In this document: in pieces, positions 31,184 through 39,996 of the stretch
How positions within the stretch are numbered: the stretch's first letter is position 1
Layout: every line of letters begins with the position of its first letter
Source: Pseudomonas abietaniphila
GTDB lineage: Bacteria; Pseudomonadota; Gammaproteobacteria; Pseudomonadales; Pseudomonadaceae
DNA length: 64,000 nucleotides
Assembly: GCF_900100795.1 (NCBI RefSeq)
Contig: NZ_FNCO01000007.1
Location: forward strand, 62,001-126,000
Direction: 5' to 3'
Translations under genes and position numbers: made by a program
Notes under the pieces: model-generated
Told to the model about the DNA's origin: nothing
Seen by the model: only the letters and a program-made list of their open reading frames with translations
Databases searched by the model: none

Positions 31184-31507
31184 GGGAAGCACCCTTCTGC
31201 AGTTGCGCCATTAGCACTCGAGAGTTTAGGGCGCCCGGCGGGCGTGATGGTTCAAATCGGCGCACTGGCCGCTGGGGGTTAATCAACGCTCTACCCCACA
31301 TTGTTACCCGTTGCGCAACACTGTTTATCCCGGACAATTTGCCGCAGCCCGGCCAATTTTTGCTATCTTTACCAAATTAACTAACTGGTTAATTACCCTC
31401 CGACATCCCTCCGGCGCTGACAACCGGGCGGCCGTCGTGCTGAAAAACCGTTCTCCCCAATCCCTTGAGCGCATGCACAACGCTCATCGTCAGCAGGATC
31501 ACGCAAC
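31184..31507. promoter_or_regulatory. Intergenic region upstream of gcd with a dyad
   Basis: A perfect dyad AATTAAC-N6-GTTAATT lies at 31375-31394, 114 bp before the gcd ATG, in an AT-rich patch that stands out from the GC-rich surroundings. It is a reasonable operator or promoter site, but the binding factor is unknown. I see no other feature in this 324-bp gap. Confidence 0.45.
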
Positions 31508-33931
31508 ATGACAACGTCTCGACCTTCGGCATCCGTCAGTCGCTGGCCCATCTGGGTCGTCGCACTGGGCGTGCTTGTTTTTGGATTACTTTTCGCAGCG
31601 GGTGGCGGCTACCTCGTCACACTGGGTGGCAGCTGGTACTTCCTGCTGGCCGGTCTCGGTATGATCGCCTCGGCGTTTCTGCTGTTCAAACAGCGCGTCT
31701 CGGGCGCCTGGCTGTTCGCCGCGATCATGGTACTGACCGTGATCTGGGCGCTGGCGGATGCTGGACTGGTGTTCTGGCCACTGGTCTCGCGCCTGTTCGC
31801 ACTGGCGGTATTGAGCCTGCTGGTGGCGCTGGTCTACCCGACACTGCGCAAGGCCAACGGTCTGCCGGGCGGTCAAGGCGGTTACCTGTTGGGCGGCCTT
31901 CTGGCGATTGCCATGGCAGCCGGTTTCTGGGGCATGTTTCAGCCTCACGCGTCGGTGCCCCCTACCGGTGACGGCCCTGCCCTGACCAAGGTCGATCCGG
32001 CCAAGGCGCAGAAAAACTGGGCCCATTACGGTAACGACGAAGGCGGCAGCCGTTTTGCGGCGCTGGACCAGATCAACCGCAGTAACGTCGCCAAACTGGT
32101 GCCGGTCTGGACCTACCACACAGGCGACGTCGCCCTCAGTGACGGCAACGGTGCGGAAGACCAGATGACCCCGCTTCAGGTCGGCGACAAAGTGTTCATC
32201 TGCACGCCGCACAACAACGTCATCGCCCTGGATGCCGACAGTGGCAAACAGCTGTGGAAGAACGAAATCAACGCCAAGTCGGCGGTGTGGCAGCGTTGCC
32301 GCGGGCTTGCGTATTTCGACGCCACCGCCGCCGTCGCTCAGCCGACTGACGGCAGCACCCCGGCGGCTCCCGTGACCGTACCGGCCGGTGCCAACTGCCA
32401 GCGCCGTTTGCTGACCAACACCATCGACGCGCGTCTGATTGCTGTCGACGCCGACACCGGCGAGTTCTGCAAAGGCTTCGGCAACAACGGCCAGGTGGAT
32501 TTGAAAGCCGGCCTGGGCAAGGTACCGGACTCCTACTATCAATTGTCGTCCGCGCCGTTGATGGCAGGCACTACCGTGGTGGTGGGCGGTCGCGTTGCCG
32601 ACAACGTGCAGACCGACATGCCAGGCGGCGTTATCCGTGGTTTCGATGTCGTCACCGGCGAGATGCGTTGGGCGTTCGACCCGGGCAACCCTGAAGACAA
32701 GAAAGCCCCTGCGGCCGACAGCACCTACGTGCGCAGTACACCGAACAGCTGGGCGCCGATGTCTTACGATCCGGCCATGAACACCGTATTCCTGCCGATG
32801 GGCAGTTCGTCCACTGACATTTACGGCGTTGAACGCACCCAGCTCGATCACACTTACGGCGCCTCGGTACTGGCGCTGAACGCGACCACCGGTGAGCAGA
32901 AGTGGGTGTATCAGACCGTCCACAATGACCTGTGGGACTTCGACCTGCCGATGCAGCCAAGCCTGATCGACTTCACCAAGAAGGACGGCAGCAAGGTTCC
33001 GGCAGTCGTCATCGGCACCAAAGCCGGTCAGATCTATGTGCTGGATCGCCACACCGGCCAGCCGCTGACCGAGGTCAAGGAAGTGCCGGTCAAGCCGTCC
33101 AACATCCCGAACGAGCCGTACTCGCCGACCCAGCCGAAATCGGTGGGCATGCCGCAAATCGGCGCGCAAACCCTGACCGAGTCGGACATGTGGGGCGCGA
33201 CCCCGTTCGATCAGTTGCTATGCCGTATCTCGTTCAAGAAAATGCGTTATGACGGTCTGTACACCGCGCCGGGCACCGACGTTTCCCTGAGCTTCCCGGG
33301 CTCGCTGGGCGGCATGAACTGGGGCAGCCTGTCGACCGATCCGGTGCACGGTTTCATCTTCGTCAACGACATGCGTCTGGGCCTGTGGAGCCAGATGGTG
33401 CCGCAGCAAAAAGACGCGAAAGCATCGTCCGGCGGCGAAGCGCTGAACACCGGCATGGGCGCTGTGCCACTTAAGGGCACTCCGTATGCGGTGAACAAGA
33501 ACCGCTTCCTGTCGGTCGCCGGCATTCCGTGCCAGGCGCCACCGTTCGGGACCTTGACCGCCATTGACATGAAGACGCAGAAGATTGCCTGGCAGGTACC
33601 GGTCGGCACCGTGCAGGACACCGGCCCGATGGGCATCAAGATGCACATGCAACTGCCGATCGGCATGCCGACGCTGGGTGGCACGCTCTCGACTCAGGGC
33701 GGCCTGATCTTCATCGCCGGGACGCAGGACTACTATCTGCGCGCCTTCAACAGCGCCAACGGTGAGGAAGCCTGGAAAGCCCGTCTCCCTGTGGGCAGCC
33801 AGGGTGGGCCGATGACCTTTGTGTCGCCGAAGACCGGCAAGCAGTACATCGTGATCACCGCAGGCGGTGCGCGTCAGTCAGCGGATCGCGGGGACTACGT
33901 GATTGCTTATGGGTTGCCGGACAGTCACTGA
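31508..33931 (+). CDS. gcd: Membrane-bound PQQ-dependent glucose dehydrogenase
   Basis: An 807-residue quinoprotein glucose dehydrogenase that oxidises glucose to gluconolactone in the periplasm and feeds electrons to ubiquinone. Five N-terminal TM helices lie in residues 1 to about 145. The PQQ propeller follows (KNWAHYGNDEGGSRFAALDQIN, WAPMSYDPAMNTVFLPMG, VHNDLWDFDLPMQPSLID, GGARQSADRGDYVIAY). Length and order match Pseudomonas Gcd. PQQ synthesis genes are not in this window. The product gluconate is the usual extracellular sugar acid of pseudomonads. Confidence 0.97.
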   Translation: MTTSRPSASVSRWPIWVVALGVLVFGLLFAAGGGYLVTLGGSWYFLLAGLGMIASAFLLFKQRVSGAWLFAAIMVLTVIWALADAGLVFWPLVSRLFALAVLSLLVALVYPTLRKANGLPGGQGGYLLGGLLAIAMAAGFWGMFQPHASVPPTGDGPALTKVDPAKAQKNWAHYGNDEGGSRFAALDQINRSNVAKLVPVWTYHTGDVALSDGNGAEDQMTPLQVGDKVFICTPHNNVIALDADSGKQLWKNEINAKSAVWQRCRGLAYFDATAAVAQPTDGSTPAAPVTVPAGANCQRRLLTNTIDARLIAVDADTGEFCKGFGNNGQVDLKAGLGKVPDSYYQLSSAPLMAGTTVVVGGRVADNVQTDMPGGVIRGFDVVTGEMRWAFDPGNPEDKKAPAADSTYVRSTPNSWAPMSYDPAMNTVFLPMGSSSTDIYGVERTQLDHTYGASVLALNATTGEQKWVYQTVHNDLWDFDLPMQPSLIDFTKKDGSKVPAVVIGTKAGQIYVLDRHTGQPLTEVKEVPVKPSNIPNEPYSPTQPKSVGMPQIGAQTLTESDMWGATPFDQLLCRISFKKMRYDGLYTAPGTDVSLSFPGSLGGMNWGSLSTDPVHGFIFVNDMRLGLWSQMVPQQKDAKASSGGEALNTGMGAVPLKGTPYAVNKNRFLSVAGIPCQAPPFGTLTAIDMKTQKIAWQVPVGTVQDTGPMGIKMHMQLPIGMPTLGGTLSTQGGLIFIAGTQDYYLRAFNSANGEEAWKARLPVGSQGGPMTFVSPKTGKQYIVITAGGARQSADRGDYVIAYGLPDSH

Positions 33932-34007
33932 CAGATGAGGTTGGCGGAGCAGTGATGGGTTGGACCTGTCAGCGAAACTGCTCCGCGAGCACCCAACCCT
34001 GTGATTG

Positions 34008-34110
34008 ATCGTTCCCACGCTCCGCGTGGTCACGCAGGTACTGACGCTCTGCGTCAATTGAGACGCGGAGCGTCCTGTCGAGCATTACCACGCGGAGCGG
34101 AAGAATGATC
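34008..34110. repeat. Large imperfect palindromic Pseudomonas intergenic repeat
   Basis: Ends GATCGTTCCCACGCTCCGCG and CGCGGAGCGGAAGAATGATC are near reverse complements. An internal pair (GACGCTCTGCGTC and GACGCGGAGCGTC) forms a second hairpin. This matches the GATCGTTCCCACGCTCCGCG-type repeats that are abundant in P. fluorescens-group genomes. It lies downstream of gcd and before the terminator. Confidence 0.75.
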
Positions 34111-34129
34111 AACCTGATCAGGCGCCGTC

Positions 34130-34166
34130 AAAAAAAAACCGCTGTCGTCAAGACAGCGGTTTTTTT
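34130..34166. terminator. Strong bidirectional terminator between gcd and the periplasmic protein gene
   Basis: An AAAACCGCTGTC/GACAGCGGTTTT stem with a 5-nt loop is flanked by long A and T runs, giving perfect terminators on both strands. It separates the gcd transcript from the converging minus-strand gene. Confidence 0.93.
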
Positions 34167-34180
34167 ATCCCAGCAGACGA

Positions 34181-34864
34181 TCAGTTGCCGGCAACCTGAG
34201 CCACCTCACCCGAGGTCACCAGGGCTTTGAGGGACATGTCGAACTGCTTCAGCGCATTGATCTGCAGGTCACGTTGCGAATCAATCTGAGCGGCGATTTC
34301 CGGCGCTGCCTTGTCATGCACCCAGACCGACGTCAGCGCCTTGGCACCGACGCCTTGCGCTTTGCCGATGTACTGCAGGTTCGAGTCATAGAACTTGGCA
34401 ACGAACCGCGCCTCGACCTGGCTGTTACGTTGGGTCACCAACTGGCTGTACGTGTCGAGCATCACCACCACATCCGGACGCGCCTTCATCAGTGCATCCA
34501 GGTTGTCGTAGACCGTGACCGAAGCAAATTCCTTCGCCAGCGAGCCGTGCAACCACTCAATGGCGAGTTTGGGATCGGAGCTGTTGACGAAGGCATTGCG
34601 AATACGTGAATCCAGTGCACCGTTCTTGACCCCTTTCAACGCAACCGCGTGGTAACGCTCAAGGTACTCAAGGGTGGCGACGGTGTTTTCACTGTAAAGC
34701 ACACCGACAGACTGAGTGTGCTTCAGGGCAAAGGTGCTGTCCGCCACCGGAAGGAAGTGGCACGCCTGCTCCTTGGAAACGTAGTCGGAAGCGTAGGCCG
34801 GAACAGTGGCAGCGGCGCCACCTGCCAGTACAGCGACAAGAGTCAGTAACGTTGAAATTCTCAT
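34181..34864 (-). CDS. Periplasmic protein of unknown function
   Basis: A 227-residue protein with a cleavable signal peptide (MRISTLLTLVAVLAGGAAATVPAYA). The mature part contains HTQSVGVLYSENTVATLEYLERYHAVALKGVKNG, VTVYDNLDALMKARPDVVVMLDTYSQL and VEARFVAKFYDSNLQYIGKAQGVG, with two cysteines or fewer. It has an alternating strand/helix look that slightly recalls LpoB/CsgG-like or substrate-binding proteins, but I do not recognise the family. It is monocistronic with its own terminator. Confidence 0.8.
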   Translation of the reverse strand: MRISTLLTLVAVLAGGAAATVPAYASDYVSKEQACHFLPVADSTFALKHTQSVGVLYSENTVATLEYLERYHAVALKGVKNGALDSRIRNAFVNSSDPKLAIEWLHGSLAKEFASVTVYDNLDALMKARPDVVVMLDTYSQLVTQRNSQVEARFVAKFYDSNLQYIGKAQGVGAKALTSVWVHDKAAPEIAAQIDSQRDLQINALKQFDMSLKALVTSGEVAQVAGN

Positions 34865-35040
34865 CGCGGGGCATCCTTCTGAAGCCAGTTCGGTATGGCT
34901 CTATCCTGCTCCTTTGCTGGAAAAAAAGAACTCTCAATCCTTGATGTTAACTATCGATTGCACGAATGGTACGTGCACAGAAAGAGTCCTTTACGTTTTC
35001 CTGAATAAAGCAACTTTTCAATATGCTTATCCAGACTAAC

Positions 35041-36390
35041 TCACCAGGCAAAGTTGCCGATGACTTGGCGAACTTTATGCAGCGCCTGCACTAAGGCGCC
35101 CGGTTCGAGGGAGCCCAGCGCGAGACGAATCGCATGGGGCACCGGCGTGGAAACCGCGAACGGCTCGGCGGTGGACACGGCGATATTCTCCGACAGCAGC
35201 GCGACGGCCACCTGATCGGCACGTACCTCCTCCGGCAAGGGCAGCCACAGAAAATACGAAGACGGATGGCTGATCATTTGCAGCCCCGCCAGGGCCTTCG
35301 CGGCCAGCGTCTGGCGGTGCCGGGCATCGACGCGTTTCTGCGCCTCCAGCCTGGCGACCGTGCCGTCTTCGATCCAGCCGCAGACCAGCGCCGTCATGAC
35401 GCCCGGTGTGTTCCAGGTGGTCGCCCTGATGGCGCGCTCCATGGCAGGCACCCACTGCAGCGGCGCGACCACGTAACCCACCCGCAATCCAGTGGCGATG
35501 TTCTTGGAGAAACCCGATACGTAAACCGTCAGTTCCGGCGCCAACGCCCTCAAGGGTGCAGGCGCCCCGTCGGCGAGAAAGGCGTAAGCGGCGTCTTCGA
35601 TGAGCATCAAGCCATGAGTCCGCGCGATGTCGACCAGACGTTGGCGCCACGGCCCATCCATCACCCAACCCATGGGATTGTGCAGGGTCGGCATCGTGTA
35701 GACGGCCTTGACTCGTCGCTTGTGACACAGCCTCTCCAGTCCCTCCAGATCAGGGCCATTCCCGGTCAGCGGAATCGGGACCAGCTCCAGCCGATACGCC
35801 TCGGCGATGACCTTGAAACCGGAATACGTCAGCGCATCGACCGCCACCACATCCCCCGGCTTCAGCAACGCCATCACCACGGTGGCCAGGCCGTGCTGCG
35901 CGCCACTGACGATGAGCAATTCCTCTGGCTCGACCGTCAGCCCACGATCCGCCAGGTGCCGGGCGATGCACGCACGCTCATGCCCTCGTCCGGCGTGCGG
36001 CTGATAACGCAACAACGCCTCAAGATCCCCCGACAACGCCAACTGCCGCAAGCCGCCACGCAGCAACTCAGCCTGCCCGGGCAACGCCGGGTAGTTGAAG
36101 TTGAGGTCCAGCATGCCGGCGGCCGTGGCCTGTTGATCAACGCCATGGCTGAGCGGCAGGGCGATTTCCCGGACGAATGTTCCTCGCCCGGTTTCACCGC
36201 TGACCAGGCCCATTGCCTCAAGCTCCGCGTAGACCCTGGAGGCCGTCACCAGCGCCAGGCCCTGCTCTTCAGCCAGCTGCCGGTGAGTGGGCAAACGCGT
36301 ACCGGGCGGCAGCGCACCGGACGCGATCTCGCTTGCGAAGCGGTCGACGATGAGTTTGTAACGAGCACGGGGCACGGGCGATGTATCCAT
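35041..36390 (-). CDS. MocR/PdxR-type regulator (GntR HTH fused to PLP aminotransferase-like domain)
   Basis: A 449-residue protein. The N-terminal GntR wHTH is ARYKLIVDRFASEIASGALPPGTRLPTHRQLAEEQGLALVTASRVYAELEAMGLV. The C-terminal fold-type-I aminotransferase domain has GAQHGLATVVMALLKPGDVV, NPMGWV and the PLP-lysine motif SGFSKNIATGLRVGYVVAP. Start at MDTSPVPRARYK. It is divergent by 118 bp from a DMT exporter gene, the classical MocR-transporter arrangement, so it likely controls that gene in response to PLP or an amino acid derivative. Confidence 0.94.
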   Translation of the reverse strand: MDTSPVPRARYKLIVDRFASEIASGALPPGTRLPTHRQLAEEQGLALVTASRVYAELEAMGLVSGETGRGTFVREIALPLSHGVDQQATAAGMLDLNFNYPALPGQAELLRGGLRQLALSGDLEALLRYQPHAGRGHERACIARHLADRGLTVEPEELLIVSGAQHGLATVVMALLKPGDVVAVDALTYSGFKVIAEAYRLELVPIPLTGNGPDLEGLERLCHKRRVKAVYTMPTLHNPMGWVMDGPWRQRLVDIARTHGLMLIEDAAYAFLADGAPAPLRALAPELTVYVSGFSKNIATGLRVGYVVAPLQWVPAMERAIRATTWNTPGVMTALVCGWIEDGTVARLEAQKRVDARHRQTLAAKALAGLQMISHPSSYFLWLPLPEEVRADQVAVALLSENIAVSTAEPFAVSTPVPHAIRLALGSLEPGALVQALHKVRQVIGNFAW

Positions 36391-36508
36391 GACAATTTTT
36401 TGATTGTAATGATTCTGCACCCTAGGATTGATCCCGCACAACCGACCGCTTCACCGAACGCGATAGTCATCGCGCCTTGCGTGCCGGTCATTATCGAGTC
36501 CGTCGCAC

Positions 36509-37405
36509 ATGGAACAGGCATCGAACCTGCAGCAGCGCAGCATTGACAAGACATCGAGTGGATGGCTCAACGGACTGATCGGCGTGATCATCTTCAGTGG
36601 TTCACTGCCCGCAACCCGCATCGCCGTGCTGGAGTTCGCGCCGGTCTTTCTGACGGTGGCCCGAGCCTCCATTGCAGGCGTCGTGGCGTTGTGCGTGCTA
36701 CTGCTGCTGAAACAGAAACGCCCCGCGCGCTCACAGCTGCTGCCCTTGTTCATCGTCGCGATGGGCGTGGTGGTCGGCTTTCCCCTGCTGACCGCATTGG
36801 CACTGCGATACGTGACTTCGGCGCACTCGATCGTCTTTGTCGGCCTGCTGCCGTTGGCCACGGCAGCTTTTGCCGTGTTGCGGGGTGGCGAACGTCCGAG
36901 GCCGGTGTTCTGGGTGTTTTCGACATTGGGCAGTACGGTGGTGGTGGGATTTGCCGTCTCGCAGGGGCTGACGGCCTCGCCGGTTGGCGATCTGTTGATG
37001 CTGCTGGCGATCCTGGTGTGCGGCCTGGGCTACGCCGAAGGTGCGAAGCTCTCCAAGACACTGGGCGGATGGCAAGTGATCTGCTGGGCACTGGTGCTGT
37101 CATTGCCGGTCATGCTGATCCTGACGGGGTTCACCGCGCCCCCTTCGCTTTCGCACATTTCGCTGCCTGCCTGGCTCAGCCTGGGTTACGTGTCGCTGTT
37201 CAGCATGCTGATCGGGTTTGTGTTCTGGTACCGGGGTCTGGTGCAGGGCGGTACCGCCGCCGTCGGCCAGCTTCAATTGCTGCAACCGTTTTTCGGACTG
37301 GCCCTGGCCGCAACCCTGCTGCACGAGCAGGTCAGCCCCGGCATGTTGGCAGTGACCGTCGCGGTGATCCTGTGTGTGGCGGGTGCGCGCCGGTTTTCCC
37401 GCTGA
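36509..37405 (+). CDS. DMT (EamA) superfamily transporter
   Basis: A 298-residue membrane protein with two EamA repeats (about 10 TM segments): WLNGLIGVIIFSGSLPATRIAV, FPLLTALALRYVTSAHSIVFVGLLPL, ILVCGLGYAEGAKLSKTLGGWQVICWAL, SLGYVSLFSMLIGFVFWYRGL. Its divergent position next to the MocR regulator implies that it exports a metabolite sensed by that regulator. The substrate is unknown. Confidence 0.93.
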   Translation: MEQASNLQQRSIDKTSSGWLNGLIGVIIFSGSLPATRIAVLEFAPVFLTVARASIAGVVALCVLLLLKQKRPARSQLLPLFIVAMGVVVGFPLLTALALRYVTSAHSIVFVGLLPLATAAFAVLRGGERPRPVFWVFSTLGSTVVVGFAVSQGLTASPVGDLLMLLAILVCGLGYAEGAKLSKTLGGWQVICWALVLSLPVMLILTGFTAPPSLSHISLPAWLSLGYVSLFSMLIGFVFWYRGLVQGGTAAVGQLQLLQPFFGLALAATLLHEQVSPGMLAVTVAVILCVAGARRFSR

Positions 37406-37417
37406 GCCTGAGCGGAC

Positions 37418-38311
37418 TCAGTTCGCCAGGGCGTTCGAGGCGCGCTTGATGTACACCAGCAAACCGCTCAAACAGATCAGCACCATGCCGAACACCGACG
37501 ACATGACCGGATAACTGTCGAAAAACACCATGCCGTACCCGGTCGCGAAAACGATCTGCAAGTAACCCAGCGGAGCAAGCAAGGAGGACGACGCGTACTG
37601 GTAGGCCTTGGAGATCAGGAAGTGCGCCGACAGCCCCATGCCACCCAGAATCAACAGCAGCACCCATTGCAATGCACTGGGCGACACCCAGTAAAAGGGC
37701 ACGACCAGGCTCAGCAACGCAGTGCTGAACACGCCGACGTAAAAGCTGCACATCCACGGGCTGTCAGACTCGCTCGCCAGCTGCGTCAGCAGTTGATACA
37801 GGGCGAAGAAGAACGCCGTTGCCAGCGGAAATAACATCCACAGCGAGAAGCCATCCCCCGTCGGGTTGATCACCACGAGCACGCCGACAAAGCCCACGAT
37901 CACCGACAACCACTGCAAGCGATCCGCCTTGATGCCGAACAGCAAGGGCGACAGGAGCGTGACGAAGGCCGGCGCGAGAAACACCAGTGCTGTCGACTCC
38001 GCCAACGGCACATGGGTGAGGCCAAATAAAAAGGTCAGGCTGTCGGCCAGCAGCACCACCGCTCTGAGCAGATGCAGCCAGGGACGTTGGGTGTGAAAGA
38101 CGTTTTTGTCGCCACTCTTCGCACGGTTCCGGAGGATGACACTGGTCACCAGCACGGTGTGAATCAGGTAGCGCGCCCACGCCACGAATATCACGGGAAG
38201 CGCAAGAATCAGGACTTTGGACACCGTATCGTGACTGGCAAACGCCAGCGCTACGCTGGCCATCAACCACATACCGATGACATGACGGTGGGAACGGGTA
38301 GACGAATTCAT
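37418..38311 (-). CDS. DMT (EamA) superfamily transporter
   Basis: A 297-residue protein with about 10 TM helices and two EamA repeats (WLMASVALAFASHDTVSKVL, RAVVLLADSLTFLFGLTHVPLAESTALVFLAPAFVTLLSPLL, GGMGLSAHFLISKAYQYASSSLLAPLGYLQIVFATGYGMVFF). The first long frame extends far upstream, but the genuine protein starts at 38311 (MNSSTRSHRHVIGMW), judged by hydrophobicity and the DMT family. It is convergent with the preceding transporter gene, with stops 12 bp apart, and divergent from the LacI gene. Confidence 0.9.
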   Translation of the reverse strand: MNSSTRSHRHVIGMWLMASVALAFASHDTVSKVLILALPVIFVAWARYLIHTVLVTSVILRNRAKSGDKNVFHTQRPWLHLLRAVVLLADSLTFLFGLTHVPLAESTALVFLAPAFVTLLSPLLFGIKADRLQWLSVIVGFVGVLVVINPTGDGFSLWMLFPLATAFFFALYQLLTQLASESDSPWMCSFYVGVFSTALLSLVVPFYWVSPSALQWVLLLILGGMGLSAHFLISKAYQYASSSLLAPLGYLQIVFATGYGMVFFDSYPVMSSVFGMVLICLSGLLVYIKRASNALAN

Positions 38312-38545
38312 CGGGCCAACCGGGGATGGAGTGAAAGACGGGAACACCGGGCGGAGTACACCACAAGCAGGCACCGCGTCCAATGCGCAGCCTAAACTGC
38401 CGGGTTTGCGCCACCTCGGGTAGTCTGAAAACGCGCGCCAGATGCGCAGCAGCGACCCGGCGGTCAATTTCAGCCTATATAATCGCCTCCGCGTGCGCTC
38501 GATTGCCCGCCCTCGCCCGTCCCCTTCAGGAAGTCGCCACACGAT

Positions 38546-39580
38546 ATGAGTGTCAAGGAACCCGAAAAATCCGGCGCCGTGCCGCGAATGGCCGATGTCG
38601 CCAAACTGGCGGGCGTCTCCAAAATGACCGTGTCGCGGGTGCTGGCCGGGCGGGATGTGTCGCCCTCGACGACTCAACGGGTGCAAGCAGCGATCGATAG
38701 CCTCGGCTACTTGCCGGACGCCTCGGCCGGGATGCTGTCGAGCGGACGCTCCGAGTTCGTCGTCGCGCTGGTGCCCTCGCTGGTCAGTTCCAACTTTGCC
38801 GACACCGTGCGCGGCCTCAACGACGTGGTTAGCAAACAGGGCTTGTGCCTGTTGCTCGGCGACACCGATTACCACCTTGAACAGGAAGCGCTGCTGGTCC
38901 GCACCTTGCTGCGGCACCGCCCGCTGGGGGTGATGCTCACGGGCAGTTCGCACCTGGACAGCACCCGGCAGATGCTGCGCCAGGCGCAGGTCCCGGTGGT
39001 CGAAACCTGGGACGTGCCCGACGACCCCATCGAACAGTCCGTGGGTTTTTCCAACGCCGACGCCGCCGCGACCATGGTTCGTCATCTGTACGACAAGGGG
39101 TATCGGCGCATCGCGTTCATCGGCGGCGCTTCGATGCTCGACCATCGCGGCCAACAGCGCCAGCGGGGCTACCTGACCGCCCTGACCGCCCTGGGGCTGG
39201 AACCGCGGATCATCGAACATGGGGAATCGCCGATCACCATGAGTCATGGCGGCGAATCTGTGGCACTGCTGTTTGAGAAATGGCCCGACACGGATGCCGT
39301 GATGTGCGTGAGCGATCTCTCAGCGTTCGGCGCGATCATGGAATGCCATCGCCGAGGCCTGAACGTGCCGCGTGACATTGCCGTGGCCGGATTCGGCGAC
39401 TTCGAAGTTTCACGCTATTGCACGCCGAGCATCACCACGATTGCCGTTGACCCTTATGACATCGGCCGTCGTGCGGGAGAGCTGCTGCTGGCAGGCGCCA
39501 ACGCCCGCCGCGAAGGCCTGCCGCGGCCTTCAGCGGTGGTGGTGACGGGGTACGAAATCCTGGCCAGAGAAAGCACCTGA
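38546..39580 (+). CDS. LacI-family transcriptional regulator (GntR-like)
   Basis: A 344-residue LacI/GalR regulator. The HTH is RMADVAKLAGVSKMTVSRVLAGR, with hinge STTQRVQAAIDSLGYLPDASAGML and a periplasmic-binding-like ligand domain (FVVALVPSLVSSNFADTVRGLNDVV, GYRRIAFIGGASMLDHRGQQRQRGYLTAL, VPRDIAVAGFGDFEVSRYCTPSITTIAVDPYDIGRRAGELLL). It resembles gluconate-operon repressors (GntR of Pseudomonas), but no gluconate genes lie nearby in this window. It is likely a sugar or sugar-acid repressor. Confidence 0.92.
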   Translation: MSVKEPEKSGAVPRMADVAKLAGVSKMTVSRVLAGRDVSPSTTQRVQAAIDSLGYLPDASAGMLSSGRSEFVVALVPSLVSSNFADTVRGLNDVVSKQGLCLLLGDTDYHLEQEALLVRTLLRHRPLGVMLTGSSHLDSTRQMLRQAQVPVVETWDVPDDPIEQSVGFSNADAAATMVRHLYDKGYRRIAFIGGASMLDHRGQQRQRGYLTALTALGLEPRIIEHGESPITMSHGGESVALLFEKWPDTDAVMCVSDLSAFGAIMECHRRGLNVPRDIAVAGFGDFEVSRYCTPSITTIAVDPYDIGRRAGELLLAGANARREGLPRPSAVVVTGYEILAREST

Positions 39581-39996
39581 CGCGTTAGCCTGCCGTGAAG
39601 GGCCGCGCAGCGGTCCTTAAATCATCCAGCACGGTGAGCCAGGCTGACCGTGTTTGCAGGTCTACTGCCGCTGCGCGCCAGATCGCGGGACAAGCCACGC
39701 TCCTACGGACTGCGGCGAGAATAAAAAACCAATCGCATACCGTCACGCCTATTGCGACGTTGCTATCGCCCAGAAGGCGTGCAGGCAAACCGCAATCCCG
39801 CTTCTGCCCGGAGGGCGTGGGAGCAGTCGGAGGTTACGACGGCCGCGATCTGGCGCGCAGCGGCAGTAAAGCCAGCCGCATCGACGCTCCAGATACACCG
39901 CGGTCGCCGACTTCGCTGCCCTTACTCCGCAGATCGATGGCACGCCAGGTGACGACCACCGCCCAACATCAAACACCTGGCATCCCGAAGCCTCTC
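39581..39996. other. 416-bp intergenic stretch with a REPIN-like long inverted repeat
   Basis: A 26-bp perfect inverted repeat has arms at 39663-39688 and 39843-39868 (TACTGCCGCTGCGCGCCAGA starts the left arm). Between them are REP-like pieces (GACAAGCCACGCTCCTACGG, GGGCGTGGGAGCAG). A sequence near 39640-39660 matches 19 of 21 bases at 12949-12969. No coding frame here is convincing. Confidence 0.7.

Noticed and set aside
31586..33169. 527-aa minus-strand frame opposite gcd
   Set aside because: gcd is unmistakable. The frame lacks domains and a ribosome-binding site.
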